The notes below the pieces were generated by a model. The model saw nothing but the letters and a program-made list of their open reading frames with translations. It was not told the DNA's origin and ran no database searches. Position numbers and translations under genes: made by a program. Shown here one piece after another: positions 49,756 to 58,090 of a DNA stretch of 64,000 bases. Location: NCBI RefSeq assembly GCF_041080815.1, contig NZ_CP160205.1, positions 4,712,001-4,776,000 of the forward strand, in the 5' to 3' direction. The stretch's first letter is position 1, and every line of letters starts with the position of its first letter. The DNA is from Mucilaginibacter yixingensis. Its GTDB lineage: Bacteria > Bacteroidota > Bacteroidia > Sphingobacteriales > Sphingobacteriaceae.

Positions 49756-50959
49756 AAGCTACCTGTAATTTGATGATGTCTTGTTGACGGTCTAAAGCGG
49801 CCATGCGTGCAGCTTGCAGATCATTGATACTGTTCAGCACCGATGGCATATCGCCTGTATTCTGGTCATAAGCTAAAAGCGCCGTTTTGTAGCCGTTCTG
49901 TAAGGCTGGGATAATGTTCAGTTGGTAATTGGACAGTTGCCTTTGCTGGCTGACCAGTTGTACTTTGAGCGACGCCAGTTGCCCGGCAGCCTGATTGAGC
50001 ACATCGAGCCGCCTTTGTTGCAATTCTTCGGTTTCCAGGCGGATGCCTTTCAGGTTGGCCTTATATTCTTTGGATGCCCAGGGTACAATGGGTATGGTGA
50101 TCGAAGCCATGAGGATATACTGGTTGGGATAACCGCCGTAGCTGAGCATGTGTCCGGCCTGTATACCGAAATCTGGTTTGCGTTGGCTGTATGCTACCTG
50201 CGCATTGAGCGCGTTCAGTTGAATACTACGATCTATACTGCGGATGTCGCTGCGCGATGTCGCCAAACCTGTAGTGTCTGCGGGTGTAAGTACTGTGTTA
50301 ATTACCAAATTGGTATCCACGCTAAATAATGCCTGCTTATCCTGGTTCATCAGGGTGTTGAGCATCACATTGCGCTGGCTGATCTCGTTATTCAACTGTT
50401 CACCCGTGTTATCCAGCTCATACAATTGCGCTTTGGCTTTGTAAATATTGCTCAGTTTTTCTTTACCATAAGTGAGGCGGATGTTTGCATCTTTCAGCAT
50501 ATAGTCCAGCAGTTGCCTGGTGCTCTGTAATAGCGCGAGTTTTTTTTCCAGCAGCACGCGCTCCAGGTAATACTGCCGAGCTTGTGCAAAGAGCTGATTT
50601 TTGAGATAGTTTTTATCTTCAACGGTGACTTTAGACACCCCCTGCTGATAAGCGGCTTTAGCTTTAAGCTTGGCTGGGTTGGTGAACATCTGCTCTGCCT
50701 GCACCATAAAAGAACCCATATTGGGGCTAAGTGAATACGGCGTTTGATACTGCCCGGCGCTGATCTTCGGCGCATCAAGGCTGGTTGCCCCGGTAGCATA
50801 AGCATCCTGCGCACCTGCTTTGGCATCGTAGGCCAGCAAAGCCGGGTTTCGCCCCACTTTGGCCAATACGCTGTCCAGCGGCAATACCTGTGCATTAACC
50901 TTACTACCCAACAGCAGCGAGATAAGCAAAATATATAATGCGGTTACTTTCGTTTTCAT
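49730..50959 (-). CDS. TolC/CusC-like outer-membrane channel protein
   Basis: A protein of 409 residues with a signal peptide (MKTKVTALYILLISLLLGSK) and the two-repeat outer-membrane-efflux layout: long coiled helices around LDSVLAKVGRNPALLAYDAK, LKAKAAYQQGVSKVTVEDKN and LNALNAQVAYSQRKPDFGIQ. It completes the tripartite pump with the CusA-like protein upstream (4-bp gap) and the two adaptors downstream. No lipobox, in contrast to E. coli CusC. Confidence 0.87.
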   Translation of the reverse strand: MKTKVTALYILLISLLLGSKVNAQVLPLDSVLAKVGRNPALLAYDAKAGAQDAYATGATSLDAPKISAGQYQTPYSLSPNMGSFMVQAEQMFTNPAKLKAKAAYQQGVSKVTVEDKNYLKNQLFAQARQYYLERVLLEKKLALLQSTRQLLDYMLKDANIRLTYGKEKLSNIYKAKAQLYELDNTGEQLNNEISQRNVMLNTLMNQDKQALFSVDTNLVINTVLTPADTTGLATSRSDIRSIDRSIQLNALNAQVAYSQRKPDFGIQAGHMLSYGGYPNQYILMASITIPIVPWASKEYKANLKGIRLETEELQQRRLDVLNQAAGQLASLKVQLVSQQRQLSNYQLNIIPALQNGYKTALLAYDQNTGDMPSVLNSINDLQAARMAALDRQQDIIKLQVAYEKELEKY

Positions 50960-50963
50960 TTGT

Positions 50964-53900
50964 TTATTCCTTTACTTCCAGTATATCCAGTTTACCGTGC
51001 TTTCGCAATTCGTATTCTTTCACCATTAAAAAGATGAGTGGCGTTACCAGTAGGATATGTGTAGATGAGGTAAGTACCCCACCGATCATCGGCAGTACAA
51101 TCGGCCGCATCACATCACTACCCGTGCCCGTTGCCCATAGCACCGGTACTAAACCAAACAGCGCTACGCAAACCGTCATCAGCTTGGGCCGCAGCCGTTT
51201 CACTGCTCCGTTCATCACATAATACCGCAGATCTTCTCGGGTGATGGTTTCCCGGCTATTGCCTTTAGCGGCCACCAATTGCTGCATGGCATCGTTTAGA
51301 TAGATTACCATCACAATGCCCGTTTCTACCGCAATACCGAACAGGGCGATAAAGCCCACTGCTACCGCAACAGAAAGATGTACCCCGAAGGCCCATACCA
51401 TATAAGCCCCGCCGATGAGCGCAAATGGGATACTGATGAGGCTAAAAAAAGCCTCCCTTGCTGATTTAAAGGCGAAATACAAACAAGCGAAGATGATGAC
51501 CAGCACAATCGGCAAGATCAGTTTTAGCGTACCTTCTGCGCGGATCAGGTTCTCGTACTGTCCGCTCCATTCGATATAATAGCCTTTGGGCAGGCTTTGC
51601 AACATCGTATTCAACTTATCCTGCGCATCTTTCACCGTACTACCCAAGTCGCGGCCGCGCACGTTGAACAAAACAGTCCCCCTGAGCAGGGCATTTTCCG
51701 ACTGGATCATGGCCGGTCCATCGCTAAAACGGATATCGGCTACTGATGATAAGGGTACTGGGCCGAACCCTGGCGTTTGCACCAGCGTGCGTTTAATATC
51801 GTCCAGGTTATCGCGATATTGCTGAGCCAAACGGGCGTTGATGGCAAAACGCTGCCGCCCTTCTACAGTGGTAGTCAGGTTCATGCCGCCGAGTGCGCTT
51901 TCCACTACCTCGTTCACATCGTCTACATTTAATCCATAGCGACCGATCGCGGCTTTATCGATGGTAATATCCAGGTATTTACCACCGGCTATCGGGTCTA
52001 CATATAAATCTTTCACCCCATCAATACCGGCAAGCGCCTGTTTCATACGGTTAGCCAGCACATTGATGGTATCCAGGTTTTGCCCGTACACTTTCAGCCC
52101 CACATCGGTACGAATACCGGTAGAAAGCATATTGATTCGGTTAATGATGGGCTGTGTCCAACCGTTCACTACGCCAGGAATTTGCAGTTTATTGTTGAGC
52201 TCATTGATGATACCCGCTTTGTCAATCCCCTTACGCCATTGATCACGCGGTTTGAGCAGAATGATCGTTTCGGTCATGCTGATGGGCGAATTATCTGTTG
52301 CGGTACTTGCACGACCTGCTTTTCCCAGTACATCGGCTACCTCGGGCACACTTTTGATGATCTTATCCTGCACTTGCAATAGCTGCTTGGCTTGTGCATT
52401 GGAAACATCAGGTTGGGTAACCGGCATAAACAGAATGGTACCCTCGTCCAGCGGCGGCATAAACTCGCTACCTAATGAAACTAATAGCGGTATGCTAACG
52501 ATAAGCGCAATGATATTAATGGCTAATGTAGTTTTACGCCAGCGCATGCACCAATCCAAAATAGGCCGGTAAAGCTTTTCAAGTCCACGATTAAGTGGAT
52601 TGCGTTCATCGCTTCTCAGCTTTCCTTTCAGAAAAAAGGAGATCAGCACAGGTGTCAGCGTAACGGCGAGAATAGCGTCAATGGCGAGAATGAATGTTTT
52701 TGTCCAGGCAAGCGGGCCGAACAGTTTTCCTTCCTGCCCATGTAGCAGAAAAACCGGTAGAAAAGAAGTAACGATGATGAGTGTGGAAAAGAACACACCG
52801 CGCCCCACCTGCTTGCAGGAGCGTTCAATAATGCCTATTCTGTCTAATACGTTAGGTTTACCCGCCAGCGAGAGATTACGGTGGGAGTTTTCGACCATCA
52901 CAATGCCATTGTCCACGATCACCCCGATAGCCAATGCAATACCCGTTAATGACATGATATTGGAACTGATACCGAACGCATTGAGGAGGATAAAACTTAC
53001 CGCAACAGTGATGGGTATCTGGATAATAATGCTCAGCGCGCTACGCCAGCTGAAAAGAAACAAGATCACGATCAGCGATACGGTGACCATTTCCTCGATC
53101 AGTGTATGTTTAACCGAACTGACCGCGTTTTCGATCAATTCGCTACGGTCATAAGCGATGTGAAATTTAACGCCGTCCGGCAAACCTTTTTGCAGGTCAG
53201 CCATTTTAGCCTTCACATTATGGATCACCTCATCGGCATTTTCGCCGTAGCGCATCACCACTATACCCCCAACGGCTTCGCCATCGCCATTACGGTCAAA
53301 GATACCCAGACGCTCGTCTCCCCCCATCTGCACACTGGCAATATCTTTCAACGTCACCGGAACCGTATTATTAACACCTACCGGAATATTTTCTACATCG
53401 GCCAGGGTTTTGATATAACCCAACCCCCGAACGATGTAGCCCGTACCGTTCATTTCGAACTTGCGGCCGCCCACATCGTTATTGTTACTCTTGATGGAAC
53501 GCAGTACCTGAGACAGCTGTATGCGGTAATAGTTTAGTTTATTGGGATCGATATTGACCTGGTATTGTTTCTCAAAACCACCGAATGAAGCCACTTCGCT
53601 CACGCCGGGAACGGTTTGCAAACCGAGTTTAACATACCAATCCTGCAAAGCACGCTGCTCGCCCAGATCCATGCCTTTGGCATCCAGCGTGTACCAGAGA
53701 ATGTGGCCTACCCCCGTACCATCCGGCCCGAGCGTAGGCGTTACTCCTTGCGGCAATAGCCGCTGCGCATAGTTCAAGCGCTCCAGTACACGGCTGCGCG
53801 CCCAGTACACATCGGCTTTATCGTCAAAAACGATATACACAAAGCTCATCCCAAACATGGATGTTGCGCGAATGGCTTTAACCTTGGGGATGCCCTGTAA

Positions 53901-54116
53901 GTTACTCACCAACGGGTAAGTTACCTGGTCTTCCATCAGCTGTGGGCTGCGCCCCGCCCATTCGGTAAACACGATCACCTGGTTGTCTGACAAGTCTGGA
54001 ATGGCATCCACCGGGTTTTGGGTGATCGACCAGACGCCCCAGCCAAACAGACCGGCCGCCAGCAGCAGCACAATATACCTGTGTTTTAAAGCCAGGCTTA
54101 TAAGTTGATTAATCAT
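50964..54116 (-). CDS. cusA: CusA-type RND Cu(I)/Ag(I) efflux pump
   Basis: An RND pump of 1050 residues with 12 helices. The proton-relay motif reads AIGVIVDNGIVMVEN (Asp402, Glu409), the Cu/Ag subtype rather than the DFG form of CzcA. All three methionines of the CusA binding triad are found in context: Met564 (ILFMPVTQP), Met614 (ISMTETI) and Met663 (NMLSTGI). They lie nine residues before E. coli Met573, Met623 and Met672 throughout. Monovalent copper or silver export from periplasm and cytosol is therefore strongly supported. It is followed by the channel and two adaptors. Confidence 0.93.
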   Translation of the reverse strand: MINQLISLALKHRYIVLLLAAGLFGWGVWSITQNPVDAIPDLSDNQVIVFTEWAGRSPQLMEDQVTYPLVSNLQGIPKVKAIRATSMFGMSFVYIVFDDKADVYWARSRVLERLNYAQRLLPQGVTPTLGPDGTGVGHILWYTLDAKGMDLGEQRALQDWYVKLGLQTVPGVSEVASFGGFEKQYQVNIDPNKLNYYRIQLSQVLRSIKSNNNDVGGRKFEMNGTGYIVRGLGYIKTLADVENIPVGVNNTVPVTLKDIASVQMGGDERLGIFDRNGDGEAVGGIVVMRYGENADEVIHNVKAKMADLQKGLPDGVKFHIAYDRSELIENAVSSVKHTLIEEMVTVSLIVILFLFSWRSALSIIIQIPITVAVSFILLNAFGISSNIMSLTGIALAIGVIVDNGIVMVENSHRNLSLAGKPNVLDRIGIIERSCKQVGRGVFFSTLIIVTSFLPVFLLHGQEGKLFGPLAWTKTFILAIDAILAVTLTPVLISFFLKGKLRSDERNPLNRGLEKLYRPILDWCMRWRKTTLAINIIALIVSIPLLVSLGSEFMPPLDEGTILFMPVTQPDVSNAQAKQLLQVQDKIIKSVPEVADVLGKAGRASTATDNSPISMTETIILLKPRDQWRKGIDKAGIINELNNKLQIPGVVNGWTQPIINRINMLSTGIRTDVGLKVYGQNLDTINVLANRMKQALAGIDGVKDLYVDPIAGGKYLDITIDKAAIGRYGLNVDDVNEVVESALGGMNLTTTVEGRQRFAINARLAQQYRDNLDDIKRTLVQTPGFGPVPLSSVADIRFSDGPAMIQSENALLRGTVLFNVRGRDLGSTVKDAQDKLNTMLQSLPKGYYIEWSGQYENLIRAEGTLKLILPIVLVIIFACLYFAFKSAREAFFSLISIPFALIGGAYMVWAFGVHLSVAVAVGFIALFGIAVETGIVMVIYLNDAMQQLVAAKGNSRETITREDLRYYVMNGAVKRLRPKLMTVCVALFGLVPVLWATGTGSDVMRPIVLPMIGGVLTSSTHILLVTPLIFLMVKEYELRKHGKLDILEVKE

Positions 54117-54131
54117 CGTAATAAAAGAATA

Positions 54132-54156
54132 AACCGGCAGGCCGAAACCTGCCGGT
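54132..54156 (-). promoter_or_regulatory. Hairpin in the gap between the metal-binding protein and cusA
   Basis: On the minus strand ACCGGCAGG-TTTCGG-CCTGCCGGT is a perfect 9-bp stem, followed by TTATTCTTTT. It lies between the small periplasmic protein (stop 54168) and cusA (start 54116), so it may act as a partial terminator or mRNA stabiliser that sets the ratio between them. Confidence 0.6.
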
Positions 54157-54167
54157 GCTGTTACTGC

Positions 54168-54416
54168 TTACATTTTCATTTTTTCAGCCGGTTTCTTTTT
54201 GGTGTCGGCTTTTTTCACCAGCGTCATACCACATTTCGGGCATTTGCCGGGTTTGTCTGAGAGCACTTCCGGGTGCATGGTACAGGTGTACTGCACTTTA
54301 ACCGGCTTTGCTTTTTTGGTCGTATCGACGGCAACTTTACCGGTGGTTGGGTTTGCGGCAAAAACAGTTACAGCAGAAAACAGGATGGCTGCTGCCATAA
54401 GCATTACTTTTTTCAT
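54168..54416 (-). CDS. Small periplasmic heavy-metal-binding protein
   Basis: About 82 residues from the ATG at 54416 (MKKVMLMAAAILFSAVTVFA, a clean signal peptide). The mature part is a single metal-binding domain, YTCTMHPEVLSDKPGKCP followed by KCGMTLVKK, with a Lys-rich tail ending KMKM. The same motif starts both CusB-type adaptors nearby. It likely delivers Cu(I)/Ag(I) to the pump, a job CusF does in E. coli by a different fold. First or second gene of the operon. Confidence 0.83.
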   Translation of the reverse strand: MKKVMLMAAAILFSAVTVFAANPTTGKVAVDTTKKAKPVKVQYTCTMHPEVLSDKPGKCPKCGMTLVKKADTKKKPAEKMKM

Positions 54417-54658
54417 GGTTTTAAAGATTATATGTTGGATGATTAATTTGTATCCTGTATGGCCCGGCGGGCTTGCACCAATCCTGCTGAAAAAGCAGGG
54501 CAAACCGTATATTGGTAGTTTCCATTTTCGAAACATTTAAGCAGATCAAGGCCTGCTAAAGAGGCAATGAACTGAACAATAAAAAATAAGATAAATAATG
54601 GAGTGTCTTTAATGCCGGAGCAGCATTAAAAACCGGAAGGGAAGATTACCGGAAACTA

Positions 54659-55039
54659 TCAGATTCTGAAATTGGCGTAAAGGAGATAAAGCGGGTTTCG
54701 ATGGACAGGTGGGGCCTGGCTGTCGTAAACGTTCATCACCGGCGATTCGGCCCGTTCAGGAGCAACCGGAACAAAAAATACGGGAGCTATAACAGCAACT
54801 GAATTTTTGAAATCCAATACCGTTTTGGCCGAAAAATGATTATCCTTTACTTTAAACGTAGTCTTAACGGTCTTGCAGCAATTATCAGCCTTAGCGGCTT
54901 TAACTTCCTTGTTACCGCTATCGCCTATGGCGTAGGTGGTATTAGCCAGTTTACCGCAGCAATAAAAACGCTCTACGCTCATCCCTAAACTGGATAGCGT
55001 ATAAAGCAGCGTTAAAATGAGTAATGCGGTACGTTTCAC
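54659..55039 (-). CDS. HYC_CC_PP-like small secreted Cys protein
   Basis: A protein of 126 residues with a GTG start at 55039. Signal peptide (MKRTALLILTLLYTLSSLG), then ERFYCCGKL, DNCCKTV and APPVHRNPLYLLYANFRI, a Cys-Cys/Pro-Pro pattern that I recall from Bacteroidota genes next to copper or heavy-metal pumps. It probably starts the minus-strand operon. The paired Cys suggest metal binding in the periplasm. Confidence 0.7.
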   Translation of the reverse strand: MKRTALLILTLLYTLSSLGMSVERFYCCGKLANTTYAIGDSGNKEVKAAKADNCCKTVKTTFKVKDNHFSAKTVLDFKNSVAVIAPVFFVPVAPERAESPVMNVYDSQAPPVHRNPLYLLYANFRI

Positions 55040-55143
55040 GATGTAAAGTTAGTTTTTTGTTTGCTGTTTCAAAAATAGGCGGTGCCGATTAAATTTTTAT
55101 GTGCAGAATAAAGGTCATGAATCCGTTGCATCTGTGAAATCTT

Positions 55144-55641
55144 TTACTGAGGCGCGGTGACATAATCGGCATCACTATTGTAACATTTCTTATCAATAAG
55201 GTAGTTCATTATTTTACTATCAAATGTTAATGAAGATACTTCCTCCGGGCCTCCTGTCATTAGTTTCTTGTTTAAATCTACCTGTAGAAAATATCCATTA
55301 CGAGTCGAACCATTGTCATGGTCGATGAAAGAGAATGATAAGTAGACAATCTTGCTTTTTATACTATCAATACCAACTCTATATTTTAACGCTCTTTTAT
55401 CTATTGAACTCGACTTGATTAATAAAATCATTAAACTATCGCAAGTAAGTTTACCATAATCAAGATTAACCGCATCGCTTTTCTTAACCCTTAGAGCTAA
55501 ATTTTGATCCGTTTTGAGGGTATCCTTATTATAAATTTTTTTAAATGAATCCTCTTGAAGTGCTGACGTTGTTATATTCTTATTTGAATATCTACACCCC
55601 AAACACATTAAAAGTAATATTGCCGTTATTTTATTTTTCAT
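55144..55641 (-). CDS. Small AT-rich lipoprotein, unknown function
   Basis: A protein of 165 residues. Start MKNKITAILLLMCLGC with a lipobox-like LGC, so likely lipid-anchored. The body is polar and has no recognised domain. AT-rich compared with the pump genes beside it. Upstream and downstream genes do not give a clue. Confidence 0.6.
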   Translation of the reverse strand: MKNKITAILLLMCLGCRYSNKNITTSALQEDSFKKIYNKDTLKTDQNLALRVKKSDAVNLDYGKLTCDSLMILLIKSSSIDKRALKYRVGIDSIKSKIVYLSFSFIDHDNGSTRNGYFLQVDLNKKLMTGGPEEVSSLTFDSKIMNYLIDKKCYNSDADYVTAPQ

Positions 55642-55795
55642 AGTTGATAAAACTATTTACAATTGTTGGTTTATATCCAGCCATGTGCTGATTATAAAGC
55701 CGTTGATCACTCCATACCAAGGAGCAGGGTTTCCATTCTGTCATTAGATTTGCTATTTTCGGATTCACGTTAAATCTTTCTCTAAACCCTTTATC

Positions 55796-56806
55796 ATGCC
55801 ACAAACACCTGCTTTATTTTTCAAACTAACATTCCTGTTGCTTATTACCTCTATAGGTGCCAAGGCCGACTTGCTTGATAGTGTTAAAGAAAAAACAAAA
55901 CAGCTAAATGACTTAAAAGACGTTTACCGGGCATTTAATATTAAGAATATCATTGCCGACCAGCAAGAATTTATTGAACTCTCTGTGGATGAAGCGAAAG
56001 CATACAACTCTAGGTTATTAAGAGATTATATCAAAACTTGCGATAGTTTAAAGCACGTTCATTTTTTTGATAACTCATTGAGTGCTCAAGTCGGCAGCTA
56101 TTTAGCATCTACCATACAAAATTACAGGGTCGGAATACAATATGGCATCGGTTCTGCTGCATTTAAGAAGGATGCTAAAAGATGCAGCTCTGAATCTAAC
56201 AAGTACATGTCTTATTTAATAAAATCATATCCAATGAACCATTTTGTTGATTTGACAGAAAAGGAATATTGGGGGACTGTAAATAAAGACAACTACATTA
56301 AATCGGCAGAGTATACGTCCTATAAAAGCTTAAAGAAGACCAACGTCAAAGCCGGAATAGCTCTGTTAACGACCATTGCAAACCATACTGCTAATTTCCA
56401 GGAGCACTCGATCTATGAAATAGAGATCGCCGATCAATATGTGAAACATTCCGATATATTGGATGACGATGCTCAAAATATTGCGATTAACAAATACAAA
56501 GCTATTTTAGACAAGGGCAAATATTCCATCTATCTATTTGAAAGCTGGGTAAAATGGCGATGTGTTTTGCAGCAAACTAACGGCCTGTCAAAATCGTCGG
56601 ACATTCCAAACGATCTATACAACGAGCTACGGGAAAAAACTGCACTAATTATTCTTAATACCATTGCCGCCGACCCTAAAAACAAGATGGCAATCAATCA
56701 GTTTTTAGATATCGCTACCCATGATATTGTAAGACGTTTTGGAGAATATCCCTACGGAAACCAAAACACGGTTGAATATCATGAAATATTCGATGAGAAA
56801 AAGTAA
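55796..56806 (+). CDS. Secreted helical protein, unknown function
   Basis: A protein of 336 residues with a signal peptide ending SIGAKA and a mostly helical body (DSVKEKTKQLNDLKDVYRAF near the start). AT-rich like the divergent lipoprotein gene at 55144. No recognised domain. Confidence 0.58.
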   Translation: MPQTPALFFKLTFLLLITSIGAKADLLDSVKEKTKQLNDLKDVYRAFNIKNIIADQQEFIELSVDEAKAYNSRLLRDYIKTCDSLKHVHFFDNSLSAQVGSYLASTIQNYRVGIQYGIGSAAFKKDAKRCSSESNKYMSYLIKSYPMNHFVDLTEKEYWGTVNKDNYIKSAEYTSYKSLKKTNVKAGIALLTTIANHTANFQEHSIYEIEIADQYVKHSDILDDDAQNIAINKYKAILDKGKYSIYLFESWVKWRCVLQQTNGLSKSSDIPNDLYNELREKTALIILNTIAADPKNKMAINQFLDIATHDIVRRFGEYPYGNQNTVEYHEIFDEKK

Positions 56807-56911
56807 GGCTATAGTTTTAATCCCATAACCAAAAAGTTACCATAACCCTATCCCCTATTTCACCAAACACACGCACCTTTGCAGCCATCATAAAAACACT
56901 GACTCTGCCAG

Positions 56912-58063
56912 ATGCGTAAGAAATCAATCCTCATAATTATCACCTGTCTTTTCACACTAAAATGCTTCGCACAAAATACTGCTGATACAACAGCTAATGC
57001 GCTCTCCTTTCCTAGTACCACAGGGCCACTTACCCCAAACCCTACTCCTTTTAAATTTGACAAGATCTATATCTCGGGCGTGGTGAGCGGATTAGCGCAA
57101 GCCCAGAACAATGTAGCCAGAGGCGATAAGGCACTGCAAACAGACATCAGCAACGCCCAAATCTTCATTCAGAAAAACACGGGACTGATTCAGTTTTTTA
57201 TTGAGGCCGGCGCCTATTCTCAGCCCGATTTGGGGGTTCCTTATTTACGGTCGGGATTGAATGAAGCCGCATTTTATGGCATCATCCCACAGGGGTATCT
57301 GGAGATTGCCCCATCGGATAACTTCTCTTTTATGATTGGCAAGCTGGCTGCGTTTATGGGTGCCGAGCCTACGTTTTCGTTCCAGAACATGAATATTCAG
57401 CGCGGTTTGTTGTGGGATCAGAGCAACTCAGTTAACCGGGGCATCCAGGTCAATTACTCGGCCGGACCAATCGCCATCGCGCTCTCCTATAATGACGGTT
57501 TCTATTCCAACAAATACAACTGGCTCTCGGGCACGCTTACCTATGCGCTTGATAAAGCCAATACCTTTGTGCTGATGGGCGGCGGTAGTTTAAGCCGAAC
57601 CAATATTTCCACCTCGGCAACGCCGCTGTATCAGAATAACGGGCAGGGCTACAATTTAATTTACACCCATACTGCTGGCTCCTTCACTATTCTGCCATAT
57701 TTACAATACACAGTGGTGCCCAAGTCGGCTTTGCTCAACACAGCGCAAACTGCTAAAACATATTCTGCTGCCCTATTGGTTAACTATTCGGTACCTCACA
57801 CTGGGTTTAGTTTGCCGGTCCGGGTAGAGTATGTTAAAACAACAGGAAGCGCAGCGCAGGGAGCACCCAACCTGATGTATGGCGTGGGCAGCAACGCATG
57901 GTCTGCCACGGTTACGCCCACCTATCAATACAAACGCGTATTTGTGCGCTCGGAGTTTTCTTACGTGCGGGCCGGAAATATCACCAGCGGAATGGCTTTC
58001 GGCCCCGAGGGTAACGACGCCATGCAGAGCAGGGTATTGTTAGAAACCGGATTTATATTCTAA
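56912..58063 (+). CDS. Outer-membrane beta-barrel porin (OmpL/BBP2-like)
   Basis: A protein of 383 residues: signal peptide ending LKCFAQ, then repeated amphipathic strands with many aromatic ends (YISGVVSGLAQAQNN, GAYSQPDLGVPYLRSG, NRGIQVNYSAGPIAIALSYN) and a C-terminal strand ending in Phe (LLETGFIF), as needed for barrel assembly. It resembles the putative beta-barrel porin-2 family of Bacteroidota. Substrate unknown. Confidence 0.75.
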   Translation: MRKKSILIIITCLFTLKCFAQNTADTTANALSFPSTTGPLTPNPTPFKFDKIYISGVVSGLAQAQNNVARGDKALQTDISNAQIFIQKNTGLIQFFIEAGAYSQPDLGVPYLRSGLNEAAFYGIIPQGYLEIAPSDNFSFMIGKLAAFMGAEPTFSFQNMNIQRGLLWDQSNSVNRGIQVNYSAGPIAIALSYNDGFYSNKYNWLSGTLTYALDKANTFVLMGGGSLSRTNISTSATPLYQNNGQGYNLIYTHTAGSFTILPYLQYTVVPKSALLNTAQTAKTYSAALLVNYSVPHTGFSLPVRVEYVKTTGSAAQGAPNLMYGVGSNAWSATVTPTYQYKRVFVRSEFSYVRAGNITSGMAFGPEGNDAMQSRVLLETGFIF

Positions 58064-58090
58064 TGAATCCGGTTTCTAACCAACAACACC

